This document shows positions 9,044-19,853 of a DNA stretch of 64,000 nucleotides, one piece after another. Below the pieces are notes generated by a model that was given only the letters and a program-made list of their open reading frames with translations, searched no databases and had not been told where the DNA came from. The first letter of the stretch is position 1, and each line of letters begins with the position of its first letter. The translations under genes were made by a program, and so were the position numbers. The DNA is from Pilasporangium apinafurcum (taxonomy: Eukaryota > Oomycota > Peronosporomycetes > Pythiales > Pythiaceae), in NCBI GenBank assembly GCA_001600495.1, contig BCKE01000008.1, forward strand, positions 667,713 through 731,712, read 5' to 3'.

Positions 9044-10153
9044 ATGCGATGGCAACTTCTCTTCGTGACCTTCGTCATATGTGTGGTATTAGCACATACT
9101 GAATCACCTACGCATACGGACAATAACCTGCCTGGACCAGGAGTTGTTTCGGCTCCTTACCTTCTGCTCGTACCAGTTACTGAAACAGAAAACCGTGGAG
9201 TAGAAGTTGCTGCTGCCACATCTTTCTACCATTTTCCCAAACATCATCTGCGCCATGAGGGAGATTGGAAAATGGAAGAATATGACGATGATGATAATGC
9301 TGACTCGAAAGACTTGAACCACTATGGTGGCAATTATGATGACAGCGACGACTCGGATGACTGCGGTAATTACCACTCTAATGACGAGCGTTCTGGATAC
9401 AGGAAGAAGAAGAAACACAAAAAATGTCAGTATACTTATGCCTCTGGTTCCGACGAAAGCGAGGACAACTCTTCTGACGGTACGAACCTTGTAGCTCGGT
9501 TGGATGGAGCAAACAACGGAAATACAATCACCAACATTAACATCCACACAGCCAATTTCAATCTTGCAAGTACTGCAGGCTCGAGCGTTGGTGGAGCAAA
9601 CGTAGCCGTTCCTGGTAGTATCAGTTGGCTCGGATCAAATATCAATTTTCCAGGGAGATTTCGATCGAATACAGTGTGGCCAGGTGCTGCATTTGTTTCT
9701 CCGAGACAAAATATTAGAAATCCTGTCGCCACCATTGTCAACAGCACCGCCGGATCAGCTAGCACTATCTCTGTTCCCTCAACTACAAACAACAACACTC
9801 CAAACACCGTTCCTGTTGCTACATTATCCTTGTCTGCTGGGAGCACAGTTGGGAATGGTACTACCGTTGTTGGAGCTCCTTTGAGTGCCATTCCTGTAGA
9901 TACAATCGTCGCCGGCGCTGCCATTGGAGCTGATAATACGACTATTGATGGTAGAGCATCGTTGGTTAATGCTACTGTTGCTACTGGCAACAATGTCAGA
10001 CTAGCTCCGAGTATCACAATCAGTAACACGAGAAGCAGCAGTTTGCCAGCTGGAGCTATCGGTCCTAACATAACTTCAACTACTTGGAGCAAGGCTGGTA
10101 TACCGGACAGGAATTCTACATCGAGTAATAGACTTGGGATAAATGGGAACTAG
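9044..10153 (+). CDS. Secreted low-complexity Asn/Ser/Thr-rich protein
   Basis: Not recognised. The first ATG in this frame, at 9044, gives MRWQLLFVTFVICVVLAHTES, a convincing signal peptide with cleavage expected after about residue 18-20. The mature part has an acidic Asp/Asn block (about residues 75-115), a lysine run (KKKKHKK) and a long Asn/Thr/Ser/Val/Ala-rich region with many N-glycosylation sequons (NST, NTT, NGT, NAT, NIT). There is no second membrane helix, no obvious GPI signal and only two or three cysteines after the signal. No RxLR or LxLFLAK effector motif is seen near the N-terminus. It is probably an extracellular or wall-associated protein; an effector role is possible but unsupported. 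Confidence 0.6.
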   Translation: MRWQLLFVTFVICVVLAHTESPTHTDNNLPGPGVVSAPYLLLVPVTETENRGVEVAAATSFYHFPKHHLRHEGDWKMEEYDDDDNADSKDLNHYGGNYDDSDDSDDCGNYHSNDERSGYRKKKKHKKCQYTYASGSDESEDNSSDGTNLVARLDGANNGNTITNINIHTANFNLASTAGSSVGGANVAVPGSISWLGSNINFPGRFRSNTVWPGAAFVSPRQNIRNPVATIVNSTAGSASTISVPSTTNNNTPNTVPVATLSLSAGSTVGNGTTVVGAPLSAIPVDTIVAGAAIGADNTTIDGRASLVNATVATGNNVRLAPSITISNTRSSSLPAGAIGPNITSTTWSKAGIPDRNSTSSNRLGINGN

Positions 10154-10397
10154 AACAATGTAAACAGTATAAGCAGTACGAGTTTAGCTACGATCAGTGG
10201 GGATGGGAGGCGTCGATGACTTTTGTTGGACGTTAGCTGTATGTGCGATGCACACTGCACGTAGATTTTGCTTTGCTTGCTGCCGTAACTATGTAATAAT
10301 GAAAGCATCAGATCGAAGCAGGAAAATGCACATCTATGAATATTCACGTTACCGCCCCTTTTACCATTTCAACTTTCCAAAGTTCGTTTTCTTCTCT

Positions 10398-12473
10398 TTA
10401 TGCTTCTTTTGCTTTTATATATCCACTCGAGCAGAACGCTGGTTTGCAGACGTATCTTCTGCCGAGCGATCGGAACATCCCTTTCTTCAGGATCAAGTAG
10501 CCAGTGACGGCGAACAATACCAGTGATGCGATCATACCATCGCGCACACGAATGATGAGTTCTTCCTCTGGTCGCAGGGTCATCGAGGCGCTCACGATGA
10601 GCAAGCTCGTCAAGCTCAACTCCAAGAAGAAATTTAGCAAACTGTGTCGCTGCTGAAACGTAAATGGTGACTCATCACGTTTGTCTGGCACGTAATTTCC
10701 GACGAGTAAATCGAATGCGTCCTGACGAAGGCCATCCGAGAAATTGTTCAAATAGTACCGTGTAACCGAATTGATGCCGTCCTGGATTGCCCCAGAGATG
10801 GTACGTTTGCCTGTGCGCGTGAAATCAGTTTTCAAAGCGCCTGTACCAGCGTACATTCTGCTAACGTAATCAGCATTATCAGCCCATGCATTCTTGAACA
10901 CCAATTCAAATGCCGTGTATGGTGAATCCAGGACGTTAGCCATTGCCTTGTCGTTATAAAGGTTCAATGCCATCAGCACACATCGCCGTGCAAACAAACT
11001 CATGACCACGTTCGTGCGATCGAGGTTGTCCATGCAGTTCACACGGAAAACACCCTTCTGTCGGGAAATCACGCGTCCTTCACTATCGCATTCAAACCAT
11101 CCGTACTGCGTAAATTGTTCATTCACCTCTGCAAGCAACCTCGAGAGATTATGCCATGCCATTTTGCGGCATTCATGATGGAAGTCAAACCACACATACG
11201 CGATCGGTTCGTTAAACAGTTGCGAAATACTGGCAGCTGCTTGGGCGGAATTAGTAGTAGTCGTACCATGGAAACTATTCGATGGAGAGCCATTGTTACT
11301 GTTCCCGCCGTTGAGCATGACTGAGATTGTCGACATCGATCGCTGCTTGGGTGAACCGTTGGATGGGATGACCGTTGATGCTCCATTGAGCAGCATCGAG
11401 TCGGACGAATGGGATTGCTGATTGTATTTTTTGGCGTATTTCCCGTATGCCGTTCCCAATTGTGCCTGATCGCGCACAGTTTTGCTTTTGCCAGTCTTAT
11501 CAATAAGGTTCACGACTGTGATGTGGCCATATCGCTGAATAATGTCGTCCATATGCGCACGGAATGCCAGTTCATTCCAATCCACAATGCTCGCATTGCC
11601 ACTGAATGCATACCGAGTACGTGGCATGTACTTGAGCGTCACCATTTGGTCCCAATACAATGGAATGGATCCACGGATCTGCACGTACGAACAGATCGAT
11701 CGATTCGGCTTGACGATCATCATCTCTGTCTCAGCAAAATTCGCAACAAATCCGTCTTTATCAACACCACGCACATTGAACCGCGTACCAACACGCTTCC
11801 AGCTCCGACGCGTGAAGAAGAGAACGTCGCAACGCATGCCACTAATCTCACACTTTTTCATCACCTTTACAAATCCGTTAATCACGGGAAAAACCCACTC
11901 GCTGAGTTCCAAATCGATGAATTTGGTCAGCAGCGGTTTGTTCCAAAAGAAATCCTCCTGTGCGCGTCGGTAGAGCGGTACCTTTGCATTCGCTGACTGG
12001 TTTGCGGTTGCTCGCTTTTGAGCGGATAATGTAAGGTCGTAATCATAAGAGTAGTAGAACGTACGGCTGGCGACAATGGATTTGATCATGCGAATGTACT
12101 CGAGTTCATCCCTTTGTTCACGTTTCGAAGCGTGTTTGAAGAAACTGCGATGGGCGGCCGCTGAGACTGGGATGAGGTCCAGTGCCAATATGCAATAGAT
12201 TTTTTCACTATTTGGCCCTGAACCAACAACACGCGAGTCCTGGATGACCGCCAAGTACGGTCCACTGAGCAACGAATAGAGACCGTAAACTGCATGGATG
12301 GGCGTAAACGGCGCGTCCTGCTTGTCCTCGGGGGCGTTCGCGAGCCGCTCGAGCTCGACACCTGTGCCCGACGGGTCACGATGGCTGGACACTGATAGTC
12401 GCAACCACGCATTGGCGTTCGAGCGGCAGTTTTCTAGCAGCAATTCCGCATTCTCCACGTGCACTTTGAACAT
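10398..12473 (-). CDS. SAC1: SAC1-type phosphoinositide phosphatase
   Basis: Integral membrane phosphatase removing phosphate from phosphatidylinositol phosphates (chiefly PI4P) at ER/Golgi, 691 aa, one exon. The SAC domain spans about residues 60-540, with the CX5R(T/S) active site FRVNCMDNLDRTNVV encoded near nt 11005-11045. Two C-terminal hydrophobic helices (LLNFFLELSLTSLLIV and MIASLVLFAVTGYLIL) anchor it. The chain ends in KAKEA, which fits the KxKxx COPI retrieval signal known at the end of animal SAC1. A Ser/Asn-rich insert lies inside the SAC domain (around nt 11240-11420). The gene converges on the secreted-protein gene. Confidence 0.92.
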   Translation of the reverse strand: MFKVHVENAELLLENCRSNANAWLRLSVSSHRDPSGTGVELERLANAPEDKQDAPFTPIHAVYGLYSLLSGPYLAVIQDSRVVGSGPNSEKIYCILALDLIPVSAAAHRSFFKHASKREQRDELEYIRMIKSIVASRTFYYSYDYDLTLSAQKRATANQSANAKVPLYRRAQEDFFWNKPLLTKFIDLELSEWVFPVINGFVKVMKKCEISGMRCDVLFFTRRSWKRVGTRFNVRGVDKDGFVANFAETEMMIVKPNRSICSYVQIRGSIPLYWDQMVTLKYMPRTRYAFSGNASIVDWNELAFRAHMDDIIQRYGHITVVNLIDKTGKSKTVRDQAQLGTAYGKYAKKYNQQSHSSDSMLLNGASTVIPSNGSPKQRSMSTISVMLNGGNSNNGSPSNSFHGTTTTNSAQAAASISQLFNEPIAYVWFDFHHECRKMAWHNLSRLLAEVNEQFTQYGWFECDSEGRVISRQKGVFRVNCMDNLDRTNVVMSLFARRCVLMALNLYNDKAMANVLDSPYTAFELVFKNAWADNADYVSRMYAGTGALKTDFTRTGKRTISGAIQDGINSVTRYYLNNFSDGLRQDAFDLLVGNYVPDKRDESPFTFQQRHSLLNFFLELSLTSLLIVSASMTLRPEEELIIRVRDGMIASLVLFAVTGYLILKKGMFRSLGRRYVCKPAFCSSGYIKAKEA

Positions 12474-13116
12474 TTTCTGTTGCGAATTGCTGCCCGCCCC
12501 GAAAATTCAGATGTGGAAGGAGAAAATAGAGAGGGGGAAGAAAAGGAAAGCCGTTTCGGCGACTACCTGGAAGTCAAATGGCGCTACTGTCTCTCATATA
12601 AATATACATAATTTAAAAAAAAGCAGCTTATTTTTAGGAACATTGATGTCATAATCAGCTGGATATTTTGTTTTGACTACCCAGTATACATAATTGTATG
12701 TGTGCGTCAAAGTAAACGTTATCAATTGTTTTCGGCAGCACAAGTTGGAAATGTATACGCTTTACCGGCGCATAAAAACAATCAATGCGTACGCAAGGAT
12801 CACAACGAACGACTTCTGCTGTCGTCTCCATTTCTGCGGCTATTTGAGACAATTGATAGTATACAGTTGATCTTCATTCACATCGGATTTAAATGAGATG
12901 GTCACTATTCAAATTTTTCTTCTTCTGGCTCTGGTTCTTGATTGACTGATCTCAACTCACGATTCGGTAGCTTTTTGTATTTGCGTGGGAATTGTCTGTC
13001 ATCTTGCTGCTGCAAAATAATAAAATATATGGAGTGACTGTGGGTGGATTTTGTGTATAATCTGCGGATGCTGCTGCTGCGTTTTAAGTTGTTTTGAACC
13101 AGTTGTCGCGTCTAGA
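12474..13116. other. Intergenic region with a possible terminal exon of the CUE-like gene
   Basis: Lies between the SAC1 start and the CUE-like stop. On the minus strand, 12905-13009 reads as a protein-like segment (QQDDRQFPRKYKKLPNRELR, then an acidic end) closed by a stop and preceded by a TTTTGCAG acceptor. It could be an alternative last exon of the CUE-like gene, joined from a GTGAAG donor near its 3' end. Otherwise no gene is seen. Confidence 0.35.
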
Positions 13117-13806
13117 TCACCGGCGCTTCATGAAGCGACGCTTACGTGCGCCAAACGACTTCACACTCCATTCCACATCCTGGGTAACCAACTTTTTTGT
13201 TTTCTTGCTTGTCAGTGAACTGCGTTGGGGTTTCATGATGACTGGATTTGAAAGTTGCTGCAGTTGGTTCGTCATCACCGGACACACAGATTTTGAACCA
13301 GCACTGCGCAGAACATCAGCAAAGGATCGCACGCGCTCTCCTTTCATATCCACTACTTCCCATTCATCCTGTAGTACGACCCATTGGTCACCTGCATCAG
13401 CAACAGTAGTAGTAATGGCCGCGTCCTCCGTTGAATTCGCTCTTATAGTTCGTACTGCAGTAACTTCGCTCCAATCTTCATCATCCACAGCCATCTCTTC
13501 AACTTCGTCAGTATTCACATTCACAAACACCAACTCGGTCGGCTGTTCTTGATAAGTAGCAGTCGGCTCACGCACCAATTCACCCAGCATCGACGCTGCA
13601 ACGTCCACTTGGTAATCCGATGCGACCAGTACATCTACCAGCACATCATCAGTTGCAACTGTCGGGAAAATCTCGCGGAGTAGATGTAGTTTCTGTAAAT
13701 TGAGAACGGTGTTGATGGACACAATAGGTGTACTGTCATATTCCGACGGTGAGTATTCCGCCACAAACTGCTTTGTGGTCATCTTGCGTGCGTGTCGGCA
13801 GGTCAT
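13117..13806 (-). CDS. CUE/UBA-like domain protein
   Basis: Acidic 229-aa protein. Residues about 38-75 (LQKLHLLREIFPTVATDDVL.. through AASMLGEL) fit the three-helix CUE ubiquitin-binding fold, with the F-P pair after helix 1 and a Leu-rich third helix. The rest is probably disordered: an acidic middle, then a basic tail (SKKTKKL, GARKRRFMKRR). No enzyme domain is visible. Two ATGs are possible, 13806 and 13782 (MTTKQFVAEYSP). The 3' end may be spliced to an exon at 12905-13009, which would replace the basic tail. A ubiquitin-linked role is inferred from the CUE-like segment only. Confidence 0.6.
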   Translation of the reverse strand: MTCRHARKMTTKQFVAEYSPSEYDSTPIVSINTVLNLQKLHLLREIFPTVATDDVLVDVLVASDYQVDVAASMLGELVREPTATYQEQPTELVFVNVNTDEVEEMAVDDEDWSEVTAVRTIRANSTEDAAITTTVADAGDQWVVLQDEWEVVDMKGERVRSFADVLRSAGSKSVCPVMTNQLQQLSNPVIMKPQRSSLTSKKTKKLVTQDVEWSVKSFGARKRRFMKRR

Positions 13807-14679
13807 CTTGGTTTTATAATACCTCTATATCTTATTTGAATGTGGGTGTGCTCTATTGAAGAAATCGACGAATGATGAATCTCAAGGACGGTAACAACCG
13901 GCAAACGCGCGAATCTGGTTGAATAGCCGAAATGGAGTGTATGCGCCATAGGGAAAAGGCGCAGAACGACCTTGTGGAAGCGCAACTTACCACCCTGATT
14001 CCGCAACTTTCTTACGTCATTCAAAAAAATGATAGCAAAATCTCCCTAATTTGGCAACATTCTCAATGTCGTCGGATTTTGATGTCAGGAACTCAGAGTG
14101 ATGGCGTCGACCGCGTCATCACAACCTGACAAATAGGAAAGTTTGAAAGAAACTCATCAATTTCATGGTATATATTATTTTTTAAAGTGAAAAACTATAT
14201 TTTTTCACAGAGTAAGCAAATTGGATGGAGAACATATTATTTTTGAAAGGTGAGAGGTAGTTGCATCCGACCTAACCCTTTCCGTTTTCCACGTCGCCAA
14301 AGCACCAAACTTGTGTTTGGACGTGGATCGATCATGGATTTTCACTGGTACAACTTCACCGCGTGAGTGAACTACCGGTCCACTGGTAGTGCCAATAACA
14401 ATCGTCTATTGGTAAGGCGTGAGTGCTGGTTTCTAAAGTTCAGCAACAACCCACAATGACCATCATTAACTAAGCTCTTGGATCCCTTCTTCATTTTCAA
14501 GGTTTAGTTTTTTACAGAAAATCGAACCATCACTCACTACCTGATTCTTTTCAATTCCGAACAGTCTTCTAATACAGAACCATACAGTATTTCTTCCGGT
14601 CCGGTTACAGTTGGTGAGATCTTGAACCGTCGCATCCGCAAAAGATCGCTCCTTTTAGGTTACGGTACACAGTCAATAC
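13807..14679. other. Intergenic region, divergent promoter
   Basis: Separates the minus-strand CUE-like gene from the plus-strand GDAP2-like gene, so both promoters should lie here. No conserved coding segment, tRNA or repeat was recognised. Confidence 0.5.
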
Positions 14680-16685
14680 ATGGGACATTCCCAGCCCATA
14701 AAAACCTCAAGTAGACAGCCTGTTCTGCATAATTGGACTGCAACCACATCCACAGAGAGCATGGAGGTATCGGAGCCCATTCTCTTTGAAAACCTCAAGA
14801 CATGGGCATCCTTGGTGCATCCTGTTGCTACTGGAGAGTTTACATCACCCTCTAAACAACCTCTCAATACCCCGATCTTCTCTTGCAATGACCAGCTCAA
14901 CAGCAAAATCTGTCTCTGGAACGGCCCAATTTGGCGATTGCAGATTGATGGGATCGTGAATTCCACCAACGAGACACTCACGGACAAATCCGGACTCTGC
15001 AGAAATATCTTGGACGCTGCAGGGAAGCAGATCTGGGTCGAATGTGAAGCTGCAGGTGTGTGTCGCACCGGAGAAGCCATTATCACGCGTGGTTGTCAGC
15101 TTCCAGCAAGGTATATCATCAATCTCAGCGTCATAGTTACTTCAACATGGCTTAAAGCTGGTTTGGTGGATGTAGGCACATTATTCACACGGTGGGACCG
15201 AGATACAATCTCAAGTACCATAATGCAGCGGAAAATGCGCTGCATAATTGCTACCGCAGTGTACTGACTGTGGCCAAGCAGGAACAGCTGCGCTCGGTAG
15301 CGCTGAGCTGTATTTATACGAAAAAGAAGGCGTACCCGCGAGATGAAGCCGCGCATATCGCTACACGTACGTGTACATTTGCATCCTCAGTCGTCAGATT
15401 TGCTGGTGATGCTAAGCTCCAAATGGTGAAACGTAGGCACGGTTAGACGGTTTCTGGAGCATTATGGTGATGATTTCGATCGCGTTATTTTCTGTGTGGA
15501 TACGCTGGAAGACCAGTTAATCTATGAAAACATATTACAACTGTACTTCCCTCGTACGAGAGCAGAAGAAGAGCAACAAGCGCAGGGTCTTGCTTCACGA
15601 GATCTTGGTAAACCATTTCTCTTCTACACATCACAGCTCAGGTCACAGTGCGCAAATCATCCCCATACTTTTCTTGACCGCCAGGTGATGCCTTTGGTGA
15701 GCCGATCATTGAAGAGCGCAAGATCCGTATTCGGTCATTTACTTCATCTCCACAATATGAGGACAACCAGCATACTCATATCGATGACGATGATGGTCAG
15801 AGTAGGTGTCGCGACGATTCTTCTATGAATACTGTAGCTAATACCGTTGTCTTGCTACTATATTGCTGTGGTCATAGATTCCACCGATGATGAAGAAACG
15901 GCGATGTTGGACTTTCGCGCCATGTCATGTGATCCTGATTTAGAACGTTTGGAGCGACTTCAACAATTGCAACATGAACGTCAACGACTCGAAAACAAGG
16001 CAGCAAAGGATCAACAGAAAGAAGTAACCATGCTGAATTACCAGTTGGCACTGGAGCAGGCGCAACAGCAGGATTTTGGAGACCTTCGAGCACTTGGTTT
16101 CCTGTACAACGCAGGCGTAGATCACTCGGGCTCACCTGTGATGGTGTATCTGGGTAGCAACCTTCCGGTAGCAAAAGTTGATCTTGATCAGGTCATGCTC
16201 TACGTTATCCAGACAATGGATGCTATCGTGGAGAAGCAGTACAGCGTGCTCTACGTACACAGTGGTGTCAAAGACGAGAATCAGCCCAACGCGTCGTGGC
16301 TGAAGCGACTGTTTCGCACATTTGCATCCAAATACCAAACCAATCTAAAGTTCTTCTACATACTGGAGCCAACCATTTGGCTGAAATTGCTGATCCTGGT
16401 GGCCAAAGGTTTTGTGAGTAAATCCTTCTATCGGAAAATTGTGTATCTCTCCGAATCGAAAGAGATCGATAACATCGCGCCATCTTTAAAGCTACCGGCC
16501 CATATTTACACGTACGTGTTGTATCCAACTGAACCGTTGATATTGTCTCCAGTTCCTCATCACAAAGACTGGTTCTTGACATTCACAGGAAACATGAAAC
16601 AAACGAAACAAACCAGGACGAATCTATCGATCACGAAGACTGGCAAGCTCCTGGGTTTCAAAACAAGCGTGACGCGGTGCTGTAG
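14680..16685 (+). CDS. GDAP2-like macro domain + CRAL-TRIO protein, six exons
   Basis: Homologue of ganglioside-induced differentiation-associated protein 2. My model joins 14680-15110, 15176-15366, 15437-15607, 15685-15801, 15878-16511 and 16589-16685, giving 546 aa (human GDAP2 about 500). All introns are GT-AG, 65-77 nt. Macro domain first: ICLWNGPIWRLQIDGIVNST, ..CRTGEAIITRGCQLPAR joined to HIIHTVGP, then ..RTVRRFLEHYGDDFDRVIF and ILQLYFPRTR. It is followed by a GEPIIEERKIRIRS linker, a charged coiled region and a CRAL-TRIO (Sec14-like) lipid-binding domain (LRALGFLYNAGVDHSGSPVM to LKFFYILEPT). The intact frame across five splices argues for a live gene. The last exon is the least certain. 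Macro domains bind ADP-ribose; the molecular role of GDAP2 is not well defined. Confidence 0.85.
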
Positions 16686-16800
16686 AAGTTGGCTATGCGT
16701 ATATTTATGCGTGTGGATCTATTGGAGGCAGCATGATGCCGGTAAACTTAAAGCAGAAAGAATGAACCTTATTTGATAATCCATTGAATTCACCTGTTTG

Positions 16801-18505
16801 TTACGAGTGCAATGATTGTGTTTTCGAAGCGTTCTGGAGAATTAGAATGGACTGCGCGTCTGATCCAGCGATGAGTGCGTCGGATTCTGCATGGAGTGCC
16901 ATGGTGTTCCAGGGAAGGAATCCAGTTGCAACTGGTTGCACATAGGGACGTGTAGACTGAACATCAACAGCGTGCATGTGTCCATTGCTGCTGCTACCGT
17001 TGCTGATGGCATGCTTTTCGTATTCCACTGGTTCATGTGCATGTTTTCCATGATGGAAGTCCCATCGATTCACGAGTGCATCATCACCAGCCGAAAAGAG
17101 GAATCGTGGTGATGCCGAATGAAGCTTGAGTGTGCGCACTATCAGAAACAGTGTGAGCATTTTTGCTATACAATGCAATGCAATGCTAATTGCTTATCTT
17201 ACCTGCTCGTTGATGGTACAGTTCCGTACGAAACGGGGCATCAAGTCGTCGTTGATCCCAAAAGCAAACTCTTCCGTCATCAGCACCAGTGATGAGCAGT
17301 TCTGGGCGAGTCGGGTGCGTTTCAATCGCCGTTAGAATTCCATTCACGTGCGGACTACAGAATTTTAACTTTCAGTCCAATCATGAACAGTTCATTTTCA
17401 TCCCCAAAAACAAAAAAAAGTCTTCTTACTCGGATGCCGTCAGAACAGGGAACGTTTGGTTTGCTGAGATATCCCAAAGTCGCAATTGGCTTCCAGGAGC
17501 AGATCTATGGGGACAATTGGCAAACAATGCTTATTGGAAACTCCACGCATTATACCCAGTAGTAATCTGCGCATCCACCTACCCAATCGTTGCCACTAAT
17601 GTATCTCGTCCTAGCATTTTGACTCCATTGATTGCAAGGTGACTCGAATCTTTGTGCGCTAGAAGGACAAAGACAGTGAGTAAGTTGAAGATTGAGTGAA
17701 AATAACACCCAGTCAGCAAAAAAAAGAATACCAATTTTCTCGACGTTCATAGCTTCATCCAATTTTAACCACGCCAATTCTCCAGACTCACTGGCCGCTA
17801 CGAGACTGGTCTTGGCCTCACTCATATCCAAGCAAGTGGCTGCTCTACCGAACAATTTCTCCCACTGTGGAAGCGGCTGTAGCAATTACATCCACAGACA
17901 CATTCGTTAGCACAATCCAGCAGTAGCGATTCCCAAGCTGCATCTCACGAAATGCTTACAAAGGCAGTCAAAGGCGATATAGTCCCACCACTGGAGGCGT
18001 CGGAGACTTTGAAACAGTACACTCCGCCAGTCGACGACGCTGTAAACAGCAAATTCTCGCCTTTTGTGGCCACAAATTGCAGCGCATTCACATCTCCTGT
18101 GTGCGCTGCCTCACTGACTTGCCGCAGGTCACACGTGCGTGCTTCACTGGGACGACTACGTGTGTCAAAACAGATAAGTCAAATCCATAACATAGTATTA
18201 ATCATAACAATACATCGGAACAATGCCATCACAGTACCCGAATTCTTTCCGCAATTCGTGTTCGTCAAGCGTAGGAAGAACGGGCAAATGCAGTGTGACA
18301 TGGTTGTGCTGCATCGGATACACGCAAACGAAATCAGAGTTGGCTGGCTTTTCAAAATGCATACAAATCAACCGACCTCGCTGCCCCATCCACCCGCAGC
18401 AACGAGTGGAAGGAAATTGTACTGCTCCTCTTGTACATCGGATGCCTGAATGTCCTTCACGAAACACAGCGCCTTCACGTTTTCACCCACGAAATGCGTC
18501 GACAC
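16801..18505 (-). CDS. NUP43: NUP43-like WD40 nucleoporin, multi-exon
   Basis: WD40 protein matching NUP43, a member of the Nup107-160 (Y) complex of the nuclear pore. Exon pieces, in order on the minus strand: 18505-18377 (..VKALCFVKDIQ.., LVAAGGWGSE), about 18343-18205 (NSDFVCVYPMQHNHV..), about 18170-17960 (HTGDVNALQFVATKGENLLF), about 17870-17745, 17665-17590 (VKMLGRDTLVATIG) joined to about 17512-17440 (QLRLWDISANQTFPVLTASE), about 17350-17215 (IETHPTRPELLITGADDGRV, CFWDQRR), and 17140-16801 (FLFSAGDDALVNRWDFHHGK; ending LPWNTMALHAESDALIAGSD..). The C-terminal order matches the end of human NUP43. The first exon is not placed: the visible 5'-most exon begins after an acceptor at 18506. 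Confidence 0.78.
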
Positions 18506-18779
18506 TGCCGCACTTGTCATCATTTCTCCTCAAATTTAGATTTCTTTGGAGGGAAATTGCTATTAAACCCTGTCAAACGTGATCATTTACCATAACATTT
18601 CAAGAGGGATCTGGCTGGACAAGAGATGGCTACACTTGTCCAAGTGCAGAAGTACATGATCATCACGATCTTCTTCTTCACTCTCTTTCTATTCGCTCTA
18701 TTTTTCTCCTTGAATGGATAGACTCCTACTAGCGCTGAAAGTGAAACATGCACTGTTCTAATCAATCTCGCATGGCTAC

Positions 18780-19853
18780 TTAGTCGGCTTTGGGGGCACG
18801 GCGACGCTTCGGTTTGCCGTCCGCGACAGGAGAAGCAGGCGCCTTTTTGACGGGAGCAGTGGGTTTCGCGTCTTTTTCGTCGTCGATCTCATCTTCGCCT
18901 TCTGAATCACTGCGAATGTCCTTTTCAACGTTTCCATCGCCGAGCGCCTTCTTGACCATCTTAACGATGAGGAACCCCCAGTAGATGTGCAGGATCAGCA
19001 ACAGGAAGAGAAAGCTGAAGAAGCCAACCCAGATGTAGTACCAGATATTCGCATCTATTCCGCGGAATGTCCCAGCTTCCATGATGGGAGACACAATGGA
19101 GATCCACGCTTCATGGTACACGCTCCAAAGGATGTTGTACGAATAGAATCCCCATCGCACGATGAACCAGACGAGCGCAAACGACCCAAAGACGATATTG
19201 GCGACCAACTCCCACTCTAAATACACAAATACCTTTGCTGTCGGAGAGCAAAATGTACATCGAAAAAAGTTAGACTGATACATATACAGTTTAAATATGC
19301 AACAACGGACAAAAAACTCACCAGTTTCCAGCAGCAGGTCATTGACATCATGGATCATGAGCACACACATGCCGACACGAGTAAGATCGAACGTGTACGA
19401 GAATACCATCAAGCTGATAGTGGCAAAGTGGTGTACAAGCATCTCGGCATTGTCCTTGCGCTTAACCTTGTAGTGGTTGTTGGTGATGTTGAGCATAAAG
19501 TCGATTCCTTGAAACCAAAAAGAAAGGTAGATCATGTAGTACCAGCGCAGATTCTCTGGGGCGTTATAGGGAAAATCGACAAAGTAGCCCTTCGGGTTCA
19601 TGAACCAGTCCTTGTCCGAGCCAATGTAGAGTCCAAACAAGAAAAATGCACCGACAGCTGCGTTTTTATAGAGCGACTCTCGCATCTTGTCGCGTTTGGC
19701 CTGGGCGAGCCATTGCTTGCGGATCATGTAGTTCGTCAAGGGTGTGATGATGAATGTGTCCCAGAGGAAATGGTAGACGTAAAGCCCCACAAAGGAGATT
19801 ACGAATCGCTTCACTTCCGTAAGTGGATCACATTCCGACAAAAAGCACGGCAT
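18780..19853 (-). CDS. Ceramide synthase (TLC/Lag1 domain)
   Basis: ER multi-pass membrane enzyme joining a long-chain base and acyl-CoA to form (dihydro)ceramide. The Lag1 motif is clear: HHFATISLMVFSYTFDLTRV then MIHDVNDLLLET, with the paired His and the HDxxD residues essential in the family. About six hydrophobic segments are visible. An 84-nt GT-AG intron (19321-19238) fits exactly: removing it joins LLLET to AKVFVYLEWE, restoring the family pattern. Because it is a multiple of three and has no stop, the unspliced frame stays open, adding about 28 Cys/Phe-rich residues. The spliced protein would be about 329 aa. The tail is acidic then Lys/Pro/Ala-rich and basic. No homeobox domain is present. 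Confidence 0.9.
   Translation of the reverse strand: MPCFLSECDPLTEVKRFVISFVGLYVYHFLWDTFIITPLTNYMIRKQWLAQAKRDKMRESLYKNAAVGAFFLFGLYIGSDKDWFMNPKGYFVDFPYNAPENLRWYYMIYLSFWFQGIDFMLNITNNHYKVKRKDNAEMLVHHFATISLMVFSYTFDLTRVGMCVLMIHDVNDLLLETGEFFVRCCIFKLYMYQSNFFRCTFCSPTAKVFVYLEWELVANIVFGSFALVWFIVRWGFYSYNILWSVYHEAWISIVSPIMEAGTFRGIDANIWYYIWVGFFSFLFLLLILHIYWGFLIVKMVKKALGDGNVEKDIRSDSEGEDEIDDEKDAKPTAPVKKAPASPVADGKPKRRRAPKAD

Noticed and set aside
9104-10092. Long minus-strand open frames opposite the secreted-protein gene
   Set aside because: Antisense shadows of Asp/Asn/Thr-rich codons; the hydrophobic look comes from reversing GAT/AAT codons.
16801-18505. Reading the short plus-strand frames as separate small genes
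   Set aside because: Minus-strand pieces form an ordered WD40/NUP43 series with matching splice sites, which explains the interval.
18505-18524. ATG pair at 18519-18524 as the NUP43 start
   Set aside because: It is out of frame with the conserved VKALCFVKD segment; the first exon must lie further upstream.
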